Shown here: positions 9,673 to 22,333 of the stretch, in pieces | Layout: the number at the start of each line of letters is the position of its first letter | Position numbering within the stretch: position 1 is the stretch's first letter | Assembly (NCBI RefSeq): GCF_950295315.1 | Contig: NC_080181.1 | Coordinates: 36,919,375 to 36,983,374, forward strand | Direction: 5' to 3' | Length of the DNA: 64,000 bases | DNA from: Erinaceus europaeus | Taxonomy: Eukaryota > Chordata > Mammalia > Eulipotyphla > Erinaceidae | Made by a program: the position numbers and the translations under genes | The notes under the pieces: generated by a model | What the model saw: only the letters and a program-made list of their open reading frames with translations | Told to the model about the DNA's origin: nothing | Database searches by the model: none

Positions 9673-10043
9673 GGGATGTTTGGCGGTGTGTCAGAGGGTT
9701 AAGGGCTTGTGGCGCTCGTGAAAAGTTGGGACAGGTGGAAGGATCTGGGGTCTGGCCCCCAGACCCCCACCTGCAGGGAAGTCGCTTTAAGGGGGTGAAG
9801 CAGGTGTTTAGGGGCTCTATCTTTCTCCCCCCACTCTGTATTTCCCCTCCTCTCTCCTTTTCTCTCTGTCAGATGCAAGGTCAGTAACAACAACAACAAC
9901 AACAACAACAATAACCACCACCACAGTGACCAAGCAACAAGGGCAGAGAAAGGGGAAAATATGCAGTGCAGGAGCTGTGGATTATTCGTGCCGCAGGCAC
10001 TGAGCTGTGGCAATAAGCCCTTGAGGCAATCAATAAATAAATG
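9673..10043 (+). mobile_element. SINE1 in B2
   Basis: Full-length copy with a longer CAA tract than B1 and the AAAATATGCAG marker. Confidence 0.8.
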
Positions 10044-10188
10044 AATTAGTAATACAGGTAGCAGACATGTATATGTCCCTGTGTGTTTCCACTGAGTTAA
10101 TGTCAATGCACTTTTATTTATTTCTTCATTTATTTATTACCTTGCCATGAGAATTTCTTTCCATTGCTAAAAAAAAGTGTCCCATCAA

Positions 10189-10431
10189 GGGTACCAGGTG
10201 GTGCCACACCCAGGTAAGCACTCAGGTGACAGTGCAGGAGGACTGGGCTTCAAGACCCTGGTCCCCAACTGCCGGGGGAAATCTTTACAAGTGGTGCAGC
10301 AGTGCTGCAGGTGTCTCTCTGTGTCTCAAACTCTCTGTGCCTCCCTTCCCTCTCAACTCCTGACTATTTATTCCAATAAATAATCAAGAACATAGAAAGT
10401 AAAAGAAGAAAAAGAAAAAGAAAAAGAAAGG
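10189..10431 (+). mobile_element. SINE2 in B2
   Basis: Same head as the B1 copy; GTGCAGCAGTGCTGC instead of GTGCAGAAGTGCTGC in the body; AAAAAG tail. Confidence 0.8.
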
Positions 10432-10554
10432 AAAATGAAATATTCCACTATTTCAACGGGCTACTCAGGACAATGCTTTCCTTGTTAAGATCCTCACAGC
10501 AACCATATTCAGAAAGGCAAAGACGACATGTATGTTTTAACCCAGTTTATTCAT

Positions 10555-10589
<35 letters not shown>

Positions 10590-13107
10590 TGTACTTATTC
10601 AATTTTGTTATTGATAAATTAATGCTTTACATTTGACAGCAGACTAGAGCTCTGAAACCAGCGGTCTCAGCTACCCCAATAGATGGTGCTTTGCCTGTAC
10701 AAAACCAATCCATTGACGTGTCCATCCATCCATCCATCCATCCATCCATCCATCATCCATCCATCCACCAGTCAACCAAGCTAAGTACAAAAGGAGATCT
10801 CTCCTTGAATGATGAAGACAATCAGCGCTGCACAGGTAGGTTGCAAAGGGGCCAGTTCGGCTGAATAGGGCAGTGGGGCTGAACCAGGGATTGTGTTGGC
10901 AGGTATGGGTGTGGGTGGGGTGAGCCGGTGACCCTGAGAGCTGGGTTACATCAGGGAAGGGAGGGGGTGGAAGGGGTTGCAAGCAGCGGTCACTGGAGAA
11001 CCATCACGAGTGCTGGAGCTGGTGAGCAGGGCACCCGGAAGAGAGGACAGACAAGAGGAGAGAATCACGGTGCAGAGGAGAGGAGAGGGGAAAGGATGGA
11101 CAGGAGAGGAGAGGACAGGAGAGGAGAGGAGAGGACAGGAGAGGACAGGAGTGGAGGGGACCTGAGAAACCTACCTGGACATAGGCAGCATACAGACATC
11201 CAGGAAGGCAGGCAGGCATGCAGGCAGCTCTGGCCTGAGCTCCCTGGATCCCGGGTACACCTCCTTCTTTCTTCTCTTGGCTGCCAACCCTGAGGTCCCT
11301 CGTCGGTCAGCACTGTCTTCCAATCCTTCCGTCCCTGTGTGCCAGGGCCCTGGCGTCTGGGCGCTGCTGCCTGACCTAGTGGCAGGGCAGGTGAGCTGCC
11401 CAGTGCCAGTGTGGCCAGCACACAATGCCGGGGGCTAGGACATCACAGAGGGTTCCTGCGGTTGCTAGGTAGCGGGGACCCCGCCCATCCAGTTGACCAG
11501 CAGCCATGAGCCCAAACCTTAACTTGACCTGAGGGGTTGTGGCCAGCCACCAGACCCAGAGCCCCAGGCCAAAACTGGTGGTGGCCAGCCACCAGAGCCA
11601 GAGCCCCAGGCCAAAGCAGGTGCAGGTGGGCTGGGCCAATGGCTATGGGAAGAGTGGGGTGTGTCTGGCCACGGGGCTGGCATCTGACAGCCCAGGGCTG
11701 GGGGCCAAGGGCCGCCAGGCCCCTGTCCCACCATGTGCACTGAACACAGTCCTGCTGACTGACTGACAGTCCCCTCCAGAGATACCCACACCAGGTCCCT
11801 GGGTGCCCAGAGCTGCCCCTGAGGTTTGGTGGGTGCCTGCCTGGACACATGCCTCCGTAGTGGAGGCCTCTATTAATCCCATTGCCTACTGACAGCTGCC
11901 CTCCTTCCACTCCTCCTCCTCCTCCTCTCCTCCTCCTCCTCCTCCTCCTGCTCCTCTTCCTCCACCTCCTCCTCAACTTCCTCATCCTCAGAGGGACTCA
12001 CTCTGGGCCCAGACAAGCCAGGGCATCTGTTCTGGCTGCTGCAGCTTCTATCCAGTGGGTGGGTGCAGGTATCTGGTCCTGTCAGTCCCTGATTCCTGGG
12101 ACCTTCCATGCCTCCAGCTCCCCCCACTCTTGAGACCAGACACCTCCTCAAGGATGCCCTCTTTCCCCTTGCCCCCTGTCCCCCAGATCCCCAACTAACA
12201 TCTACTGTGTGCCACCCTGCGCTACTTTCCTGCCACCCTGCTGCTGCCCTTCAGCCCTGGGGGACCTGGGCCAGCCCAGCTGCCATCTCACCATCCAGCA
12301 GGGGGACCTGCCCTAACCCCCTGCCACCACACCCACACACAGCCCTGCAAACCCTCAGGGGCTCCCCTGCCTGCAGTCTGCCTCTAAACCAGTCTCCTTC
12401 TGCCCCCTTGCCGCCATACAGCCTCTGCCATGGCCCCCCACACACACCTAGGCATGAGCAGCCCACACATGCAACACTCTCCCATCTCCCTGCCACTCCA
12501 TTTGCTCTAAGGCTGTCAAGAGTCTTTTTTTCTGACTGTAGGGGAGTTGAGACTGTCCAATGTCCTGGGGAGCAAGAACTGCAAACAATCCATCTACAAT
12601 GTAACATTTGGGTCTCAGGCTGTCCAATCCCTAGTGCACTGTGCAGGCCTATGAGTGGCAAAAACACCCCATTCTGAGCACGACATCTGGCTGGGCTAGT
12701 GGCTCTTTCTGTGGACTAGGACACAGACAGACAGACAGAGTTTTCAGGTTCAAAACCTATACTTCCCAGAAGATGTTCATTCAGTTCGGTTAAAAAAAAA
12801 AAAAAAAAAAAAGGCTTTTTATTTTTTCCCCCCTGCTTGGGTAACCAGTCTGCTGCCTGTTTCTCAGTGAAAAAAAGGAAAAATCTTTTTTGGAGGGAAA
12901 AGGACCAAAATGCAGGCAGGTGGACTCCGTGGAGGGTGGATGGGAAGTTGCTCCTGCGCTGGCACTAGAGCCCCAGCTGCTGTTCCAGGCACTCTCTGAT
13001 ACCAGAGATCTCCGTGTGGCGTGTCATGACACTGTCTCCAGGAGTGATCCTCAGGAAAATGAGGATCCAAAACTCGGCAGGTCATATCGCCTTACGAAGT
13101 AAATCCA

Positions 13108-13478
13108 GGGAAGTTTGGCGGTGTGTCAGAGGGTTAAGGGCTTGTGGCGCTCGCGAAAAGTGGGGACAGGTGGAAGGATCTGGGGTCTGGCCCCCAGACC
13201 CCCACCTGCAGGGAAGTCGCTTTAAGGGGGTGAAGCAGGTGTTTAGGGGCTTTATCTTTCTCCCCCCACTCTGTATTTCCCCTCCTCTCTCCTTTTCTCT
13301 CTGTCAGATGCAAGGTAAGTAACAACAACACAACAACAACAACAATAACCACCACCACAGTGACCAAGCAACAAGGGCAGAGAAAGGGGAAAATATGCAG
13401 TGCAGGAGCTGTGGATTATTCGTGCCGCAGGCACTGAGCTGTGGCAATAAGCCCTTGAGGCAATCGATAAATAAATGA
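13108..13478 (+). mobile_element. SINE1 in B3
   Basis: It carries CAAGGTAAGTAACAACAACA followed by a CA slip, a variant shared only with B7, so it marks the two as duplicates. Confidence 0.8.
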
Positions 13479-13622
13479 ATTAGTAATACAGATAGCAGGC
13501 ATGTATATGTCCCTGTGTGTTTCCACTGAGTTAATGTCAATGCACTTTTATTTATTTCTTCATTTATTTATTACCTTGACACGAGAATTTCTTTCCATTG
13601 CTAAAAAAAAGTGTCCCATCAA

Positions 13623-13859
13623 GGGTACCAGGTGGTGCCACACCCAGGTAAGCACTCAGGTGACAGTGCAGGAGGACTGGGCTTCAAGACCCTGGTCCCC
13701 AACTGCCGGGGGAAATCTTTACAAGTGGTGCAGCAGTGCTGCAGGTGTCTCTCTGTGTCTCAAACTCTCTGTGCCTCCCTTCCCTCTCAACTCCTGACTA
13801 TTTATTCCAATAAATAATCAAGAACATAGAAAGTAAAAGAAGAAAAAGAAAAAGAAAGG
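13623..13859 (+). mobile_element. SINE2 in B3
   Basis: Same head as other B copies; the AAAAAG tail is one repeat shorter than in B2. Confidence 0.8.
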
Positions 13860-16503
13860 AAAATGAAATATTCCACTATTTCAAGGGGCTTCTCAGGACA
13901 ATGCTTTCCTTGTTAAGATCCTCACAGCAACCATATTCAGAAAGGCAAAGACGCCATGTATGTTTTAACCCAGTTTATTCATTTATTTATTTATTTATTT
14001 ATTTATGTACTTATTCAATTTTGTTCTTGATAAATTAATGCTTTACATTTGACAGCAGACTAGAGCTCTGAAACCAGCGGTCTCAGCTACCCCTATAGAT
14101 GGTGCTTTGCCTGTACAAAACCAATCCATTGACGTGTCCATCCATCCATCCATCCATCCATCCATCATCCATCCATCCACCAGTCAACCAAGCTAAGTAC
14201 AAAAGGAGATCTCTCCTTGAATGATGAAGACAATCAGCGCTGCACAGGTAGGTTGCAAAGGGGCCAGTTCGGCTGAATAGGGCAGTGGGGCTGAACCAGG
14301 GAATGTGTTGGCGTGTGTGGGTGTGGGTGGGGTGAGCCGGTGACCCTGTGAGCTGGGTCACATCAGGGAAGGCAGGGGATGGAAGGGATTGGAAGCAGCG
14401 GTCACTGGAGAACCATCACGAGTGCTGGAGCTGGTGAGCAGGGCACCCGGAAGAGAGGACAGACAAGAGGAGAGAAGCAAGGTGCAGAGGAGAGGAGAGG
14501 TGAAAGCATGGACAGGAGAGGAGAGGACAGGAGAGGAGAGGACAGGAGAGGACAGGAGTGGAGGGGACCTGAGAAACCTACCTGGACATAGGCAGCATAC
14601 AGACACCCAGGAAGGCAGGCAGGCATGCAGGCAGCTCTGGCCTGGGCTCCCTGGATCCCGGGTACACCTCCTTCTTTCTTCTCTTGGCTGCCAACCCTGA
14701 GGTCCCTCGTCGGTCGGCACTGTCTTCCTATCCTTCCGTCCCTGTGTGCCAGGGCCCTGGCGTCTGGGCGCTGCTGCCTGACCTAGTGGCAGGGCAGGTG
14801 GGCTGCCCAGTGCCAGTGTGGCCAGCACACAATGCCGGGGGCTAGGACATCACAGAGGGCTCCTGAGGTTGCTAGGGAGCGGGGACCCCGCCCATCCAGT
14901 TGACCAGCAGCCATAAGCCCGAACCTTAACTTGACCTGAGGGGTGATGGCCAGCCACCAGACCCAGAGCCCCAGGCCAAAACTGGTGGTGGCCAGCCACC
15001 AGAGCCAGAGCCCCAGGCCAAAGCAGGTGCAGGTGGGCCGGGCCAAGGGGCTATGGGCAGAGTGGGGTGTGTCTGGCCACGTGGCTGGCATCTGACAGCC
15101 CAGGGCTGGGGGCCAAGGGCCGCCAGGCCCCTGTCCCACCATGTGCACTGAACACAGTCCTGCTGACTGACTGACAGTCCCCCTCCTGAGATACCCACAC
15201 CAGGACCCTGGGTGCCCAGAGGTGCTCCTGAGGTTTGGTGGGTGCCTGCCTGGAAACATGCCTCCGTAGTGGAGGCCTCTATTAATCCCATTGCCTACTG
15301 ACAGCTGCCCTCCTTCTCCTCCTCCTCCTCCTCCTCCTCCTCCTCTTCCTCCACCTCCTCCTCAACTTCCTCATCCTCAGAGGGACTCACTCTGGGCCCA
15401 GACAAGCCAGGGCACCTGCTCTGGCTGCTGCAGCTTCTATCCAGTGGGTGGGTGCAGGTATCTGGTCCTGTCAGTCCCTGATTCCTGGGACCTTCCATGC
15501 CTCCAGCTCCCCCCACTCTCGAGACCAGACACCTCCTCAAGGATGCCCTCTTTCCCCTTGCCCCCTGTCCCCCAGATCCCCAACTAACATCTACTGTGTG
15601 CCTCCCTGCGCTACTTTCCAGCCACCCTGCTGCTGCCCTTCAGCCCTGGGGGACCTGGGCCAGCCCAGCTGCCATCTCACCATCCAGCAGGGGGACCTGC
15701 CCTAACCCCCTGCCACCACACCCACACACAGCCCTGCAAACCCTCAGGGGCTCCCCTGCCTGCAGTCTGCCTCTCAACCAGTCTCCTTCTGCCCCCTTGC
15801 CGCCTTACAGCCTCTGCCATGGCCCCACACACACACCTGGGCATGAGCAGCCCACACATGCAACACTCTCCCATCTCCCTGCCACTCCATTTGCTCTAAG
15901 GTTGTCAAGAGTCTTTTTTTCTGGCTGTAGGGGAGTTGAGACTGTTCAATGTCCTGGGGAGCAAGAACTGCAAACAATCCATCTACAATGTAACATTTGG
16001 GTCTCAGGCTGTCCAATCCCTAGTGCACTGTGCAGGCCTATGAGTGGCAAAAACACCCCATTCTGAGCATGACATCTGGCTGGGCTAGTGGCTCTTTCTG
16101 TGGACTAGGACACAGACAGACAGACAGACAGACAGAGTTTTCAGGTTCAAAACCTATACTTCCCAGAAGATGTTCATTCAGTTCGGTTAAAAAATAAAAA
16201 TAAAAAAGGCTTTTTATTTTTTTTCCCCCTGCTTGGGTAACCAGTCTGCTGCCTGTTTCTCAGTGAAAAAAAGGAAAAATCTTTTTTGGAGGGAAAAGGA
16301 CCAAAATGCAGGCAGGTGGACTCCGTGGAGGGTGGATGGGAAGTTGCTCCTGCGCTGGCACTAGAGCCCCAGCTGCTGTTCCAGGCGCTCTCTGATACCA
16401 GAGATCTCCGTGTGTCGTGTCATGACACTGTCTCCAGGAGTGATCCTCAGTAAAATGAGGATCCAAAACTCGGCAGGTCATATCGCCTTACAAAGTAAAT
16501 CCA

Positions 16504-16871
16504 GGGATGTTTGGCGGTGTGTCAGAGGGTTAAGGGCTTGTGGCGCTCGCGAAAAGTGGGGACAGGTGGAAGGATCTGGGGTCTGGCCCCTAGACCCCCA
16601 ACTGCAGGGAAGTCGCTTTAAGGGGGTGAAGCAGGTGTTTAGGGGCTCTATCTTTCTCCCCCCTCTCTGTGTTTCCCCTCCTCTCTCCTTTTCTCTCTGT
16701 CAGATGCAAGGTCAGTAACAACAACAACAACAACAACAATAACCACCACCACAGTGACCAAGCAACAAGGGCAGCGAAAGGGGAAAATATGGAGTGCAGG
16801 AGCTGTGGATTATTCGTGGCGCAGGCACTGAGCTGTGGCAATAAGCCCTTGAGGCAATCAATAAATAAATG
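16504..16871 (+). mobile_element. SINE1 in B4
   Basis: Full-length. It combines the AAAATATGGAG and CGTGGCGCAGG variants, so it lies between the two B subfamilies. Confidence 0.8.
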
Positions 16872-17016
16872 AATTAGTAATACAGGTAGCAGATATGTAT
16901 ATGTCCCTGTGTGTTTCCACTGAGTTAATGTCAATGCACTTTTATTTATTTCTTCATTTATTTATTACCTTGCCATGAGAATTTCTTTCCATTGCTAAAA
17001 AAAAGTGTCCCATCAA

Positions 17017-17259
17017 GGGTACCAGGTGGTGCCACACCCAGGTAAGCACTCAGGTGACAGTGCAGGAGGACTGGGCTTCAAGACCCTGGTCCCCAACTGC
17101 CGGGGGAAATCTTTACAAGTGGTGCAGAAGTGCTGCAGGTGTCTCTCTGTGTCTCAAACTCTCTGTGCCTCCCTTCCCTCTCAACTCCTGACTATTTATT
17201 CCAATAAATAATCAAGAACATAGAAAGTAAAAGAAGAAAAAGAAAAAGAAAAAGAAAGG
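17017..17259 (+). mobile_element. SINE2 in B4
   Basis: Complete copy with AAAAAG tail. It ends about 20 bp before the satellite junction. Confidence 0.8.
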
Positions 17260-17799
17260 AAAATGAAATATTCCACTAAAAAAAACCTAGGCGAAATCAA
17301 GACAAACCACTTGCACCTGTGTGCGAATCTCAAAAAAAAAAAAAAAAAACTAGGCGTAATCAAGACAAACCACTTGCACCTGTGTGCGAATCTAAAAAAA
17401 AAAAAAAAAACATAGGCGCAATCAAGACAAACCACTTGCACCTGTGTGGGAATCTGAAAACAAGTCACACCTGAGCACATTCAAGAGATACCACTTGAAA
17501 CTGTGTGCAAATCAAAAACAACACACACCTGGGCGGAATCAATATCAACCAATTGCACCTGTGTGTGAATCTTCAAAAAACAAAAACGTAGGCGCTATCA
17601 AGGCAAACCACTTGCACCTGGTTGCGAATCTTCAAAAAAAAAAAACATAGGCACAATCAAGACAAACCACTTGCACCTTTGTGCGAATCTACAACAAAAA
17701 AAACCAAGTCGTAATCAAGAGAAACCAATTGCACCTGTGTGCGAATCTACAAACAACACACACCTGAGCGCAATCAAGACAAACCACTTGCACCTGTGT

Positions 17800-20066
17800 G
17801 AGAATCTTCAAAAAAAAAAAAAAAAAACGAGGCGCAATCAACACAAACCACTTGCCCCTATGTGCGAATCTAAAAAAAAAAAAAAAATGCTAGGCGAAAT
17901 CAAGACAAAACACTTGCACCTGTGTGCAAATCTTCAAAAAAAAAAAAACCAAGGCACAATCAAGTCAAACCACTTGCACCTGTGTGCGAATCTTCAAAAA
18001 AAAAAATTGGCGCAATCAAGACAAACCACTTGCATCTGTGTGCTAATCTAAAAAAAAAAACAATCCTAGCCGCCATGAAGACAAACCACTTGCACCTGTG
18101 TGCGAATCTAGAAACAACACACACCTGGGCGTAATCAAGACAAACCACTTGCACCTCTGTGTGAATCTACAAAAAAAAACCTAGGCGCAATCATTAGAAA
18201 CCACTTGAACCTGTGTGCGAATCTCCAAAAAAAAAAAAAAAAAAAACAAGCCGCGATCAAGACAAACCACTTGCACCTATGTGAAAATCTTCAATAAAAA
18301 AAAAAAAGGCGCAGTCAAGTCAAACCACTTTCACCTGTGTGCGAATCTAAAAAATAAAAAAAAAAAAAGCCTAGGCGCAATCAAGACAAACCACTTGCAC
18401 CTGTGTGTGAATCTTCAAAAAAAAAAAAAATAGGCGCAATCAAGAAAAACCGCTTGCACCTGTGTGCGAAACTATAAAGAACACACACCTGGGGGCTATC
18501 ATGACAAACCACTTGCACCTGTGTGGGAATCTGAAAACAAGTCACACCTGATCACATTCTAGAGAAACCACTTGCAACTGTGTGCAAATAAAAAACAACA
18601 CACACCTGGGCGGAATCAATATCAACCAATTGCACCTGTGTGTGAATCTTCAAAAAACAAAAACGTAGGCGCTATCAAGGCAAACCACTTGCACCTGGGT
18701 GCGAATCTTCAAAAAAATATATATATAGGCACAATCAAGACAAACCACTTGCACCTTTGTGCGAATCTACCACAAAAAAAAAAACCAAGTCGTAATCAAG
18801 AGAAACCAATTGCACCTGTGTGCGAATCTACAAACAACACACACCTGGGCGCAATCAAGACAAACCACTTGCACCTGTGTGCGAATCTTCAAAAAGAAAA
18901 CCTAGGCGCAATCAACACAAATCACTTGCCCCTATGTGCGAATCAAAAAAAAAAATGCTAGGCGAAATCAAGACAAAACACTTGCATTGTGTGCAAATCT
19001 TCAAAAAAAAAAAAAAAAAAAACCAAGGCACAATCAAGTCAAACCACTTGCACCTGTGTGCGACTCTTCAAAAAAAAAAATTGGCGCAATCAAGACAAAC
19101 CACTTGCATCTGTGTGCTAATCTAAAAAAAAACAATCCTAGGCGCCATCAAGACAAACCACTTGCACCTGTCTGCGAATCTAGAAACAACACACACCTGG
19201 GCGTAATCAAGACAAACCACTTGCACCTCTGTGTGAATCTACAAAAAAAAACCTAGGCGCAATCAATAGAAACCACTTGAACCTGTGTGCGAATCTCCAA
19301 AAAAAAAAAAAAAAAAAAACCAAGCGGCAATCAAGACAAACCACTTGCACCTATGTGAAAATCTTAAAAAAAAAAAAAAAAAAAACTAGGCGCAATCAAG
19401 ACAATCCACTTGCACCTGTGTGCTAATATTCAAAAAAAAACCAAGGCACAATCAAGACAAACCACTTAAACCTGTGTGTGAATCTACAAAAAAAAACCTA
19501 CGCGCAATCAATACAAACCATTTGCACTTGTGTGCGAATCTTCAAAAAAAAAAAAAAAAACCTATGCGTAATCAAAACAAACCACTTGCACCTGTGTGTG
19601 AATCTACAAAAAAAAAACCTAGGCACAATCAAGACAAACCACTTGCACCTGTGTGCGAATCTCCAAAAAAAAAAAAAAAAACTAGGCGTAATCAAGACAA
19701 ACCACTTACACCTGTGTGCGAATCTTCAATAAAAAAAAACATAGGCACAATCAAGAAAAACCACTAGAACCTGTGTGCGAATCTACAACAAAAAAAACCA
19801 AAGCGTAATCAAGAGAAACCAATTGCACCTGTGTGCAAATCTACAAACAACACACACCTGGGCGCAATCAAGACAAACCACTAGCACCTGTGTGCGAATC
19901 TTCAAAAAAAAAAGCCTAGGCGCAGTCAAGGCAAACCACTTGCACCTGTGTGAGACTCTAAAACAAAAAAATCCTAGGCGCAATCAAGACAAACCACTTG
20001 CACCTGTGTGCAAATCTTCAAAAAAAAAAAACCAAGGCACAATCAAGTCAAACCACTTGCACCTGT
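17800..20066. repeat. Satellite higher-order block, copy 1 (2,267 bp)
   Basis: Variant monomers recur in the same order 2,266-2,275 bp later. Examples are the CTTGCCCCTATGTGC monomer (17,847 and 20,113), the AAGTCACACCTGATC monomer (18,539 and 20,806) and the GGCGCTATCAAGGC monomer (18,668 and 20,935). Limits are approximate. Confidence 0.75.
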
Positions 20067-22333
20067 GTGAGAATCTTAAAAAAAAAAAAAAAACGAGGCG
20101 CAATCAACACAAACCACTTGCCCCTATGTGCGAATCTAAAAAAAAAAAAAAAATGCTAGGCGAAATCAAGACAAAACACTTGCACCTGTGTGCAAATCTT
20201 CAAAAAAAAAAAAAACCAAGGCACAATCAAGTCAAACCACTTGCACCTGTGTGCGAATCTTCAAAAAAAAAATTGGCGCAATCAAGACAAACCACTTGCA
20301 TCTGTGTGCTAATCTAAAAAAAAAAAAAACAATCCTAGCCGCCATGAAGACAAACCACTTGCACCTGTGTGCGAATCTAGAAACAACACACACCTGGGCG
20401 TAATCAAGACAAACCACTTGCACCTCTGTGTGAATCTACAAAAAAAAACCTAGGCGCAATCATTAGAAACCACTTGAACCTGTGTGCTAATCTCCAAAAA
20501 AAAAAAAAAATAAAGCCGCGATCAAGACAAACCACTTGCACCTATGTGAAAATCTTCAAAAAAAAAAAAAAAGACGCAGTCAAGTCAAACCACTTTCACC
20601 TGTGTGCGAATCTAAAAAAAAAAAAAAAAAAAAGCCTAGGCGCAATCAAGACAAACCACTTGCACCTGTGTGCGAATCTTCAAAAAAAAAAAAAAACTAG
20701 GCGCAATCAAGAAAAACCGCTTGCACCTGTGTGCGAAACTATAAAGAACACACACCTGGGGGCTATCATGACAAACCACTTGCACCTGTGTGGGAATCTG
20801 TAAACAAGTCACACCTGATCACATTCTAGAGAAACCACTTGCAACTGTGTGCAAATAAAAAACAACACACACCTGGGCGGAATCAATATCAACCAATTGC
20901 ACCTGTGTGTGAATCTTCAAAAAACAAAAACGTAGGCGCTATCAAGGCAAACCACTTGCACCTGGGTGCGAATCTTCAAAAAAAAAAATATAGGCACAAT
21001 CAAGACAAACCACTAGCACCTTTGTGCGAATCTACCACAAAAAAAAAACCAAGTCGTAATCAAGAGAAACCAATTGCACCTGTGTGCGAATCTACAAACA
21101 ACACACACCTGAGCGCAATCAAGACAAACCACTTGCACCTGTGTGCGAATCTTCAAAAAAAAAAACCTAGGCGCAATCAACACAAATCACTTGCCCCTAT
21201 GTGCGAATCAAAAAAAAAAAATGCTAGGCGAAATCAAGACAAAACACTTGCATTGTGAGCAAATCTTCAAAAAAAAAAAAAACCAAGGCACAATCAAGTC
21301 AAACCACTTGCACCTGTGTGCGAATCTTCAAAAAAAAAAAAATTTGGCGCAATCAAGACAAACCACTTGCATCTGTGTGCTAATCTAAAAAAAACAATCC
21401 TAGGCGCCATCAAGACAAACCACTTGCACCTGTCTGCGAATCTAGAAACAACACACACCTGGGCGTAATCAAGACAAACCACTTGCACCTCTGTGTGAAT
21501 CTACAAAAAAAAACCTAGGCGCAATCAATAGAAACCACTTGAACCTGTGTGCGAATCTCCAAAAAAAAAAAAAAAAAAAAAACCAAGCCGCAATCACGAC
21601 AAACCACTTGCACCTATGTGAAAATCTTAAAAAAAAAAAAAAAAAAAAAACTAGGCGCAATCAAGACAATCCACTTGCACCTGTGTGCTAATATTCAAAA
21701 AAAAACCAAGGCACAATCAAGACAAACCACTTAAACCTGTGTGTGAATCTACAAAAAAAAAAAAACCTACGCGCAATCAATACAAACCACTTGCACTTGT
21801 GTGCGAATCTTCAAAAAAAAAAAAAAAAAAACCTATGCGTAATCAAAACAAACCACTTGCACCTGTGTGTGAATCTACAAAAAAAAAAACCTAGGCACAA
21901 TCAAGACAAACCACTTGCACATGTGTGCGAATCTCAAAAAAAAAAAAAAAAAAACTAGGTGTAATCAAGACAAACCACTTACACCTGTGTGCGAATCTTC
22001 AATTTAAAAAAAAACATAGGCACAATCAAGAAAAACCACTAGCACCTGTGTGCGAATCTACAACAAAAAAAACCAAGGCGTAATCAAGAGAAACCAATTG
22101 CACCTGTGTGCAAATCTACAAACAACACACACCTGGGCGCAATCAAGACAAACCACTAGCACCTGTGTGCGAATCTTCAAAAAAAAAAACCTAGGCGCAG
22201 TCAAGGCAAACCACTTGCACCTGTGTGAGATTCTAAAACAAAAAAATCCTAGGCGCAATCAAGACAAACCACTTGCACCTTTGTGCAAATCTTCAAAAAA
22301 AAAAAAAAAAACAAGGCACAATCAAGTCAAACC
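20067..22333. repeat. Satellite higher-order block, copy 2 (2,267 bp)
   Basis: Tandem partner of the preceding block. The two differ mostly in A-tract lengths and single substitutions. The correspondence is lost near 22,330, where different monomer variants follow. Confidence 0.75.

Larger units (their letters stand above)
9668..13102. repeat. Macrosatellite unit B2 (type B, 3,435 bp)
   Basis: Same plan as B1. It is longer mainly through the ATTT tract (10,549-10,591) and a longer A run (12,791-12,812). The G-quadruplex motif is broken (CAGGTATGGG near 10,900). A 42-bp tandem duplication, CTC tract and CCAGCAGGGGGACC block (12,295-12,308) are present. No gene is supported in 10,435-13,102. 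Its closest relative is B6. Confidence 0.9.
5905..15080. repeat. Left copy of a duplicated segment (about 9.2 kb)
   Basis: Satellite end, B1, B2 and most of B3 match 39,180-48,354 in order at an offset of 33,263-33,283 bp. B1 and B5 differ by roughly a dozen substitutions plus microsatellite length changes by eye. The match is far closer than between neighbouring B units. Past about 15,080 the two copies differ in many positions. Confidence 0.8.
13103..16498. repeat. Macrosatellite unit B3 (type B, 3,396 bp)
   Basis: Same plan as B1. The G-quadruplex motif is broken (GGCGTGTGTGGG near 14,311). The CTC tract (15,316-15,350) lacks the CTGCTCC interruption of most units. The first two thirds match B7 almost exactly. 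After about 15,080 it differs, for example CTCGAGACC against CTCTAGACC. No gene is supported in 13,860-16,498. Confidence 0.9.
16499..17278. repeat. Macrosatellite unit B4, 3' truncated by satellite
   Basis: Only the first 780 bp are present: SINE1, the AT-rich linker and SINE2. After AAATATTCCACTA, where other units read TTTCAA, the sequence becomes A-tract and satellite. The remaining 2.6 kb are missing. Confidence 0.9.

Noticed and set aside
12108..12677. Open frame of 189 codons on + overlapping one of 138 codons on - in the B body, both recurring in several units
   Set aside because: Both strands are open because the sequence is G+C-rich and the units are nearly identical. The frames are broken in B1, B9 and other units, are absent from type A, and have no recognisable domain.
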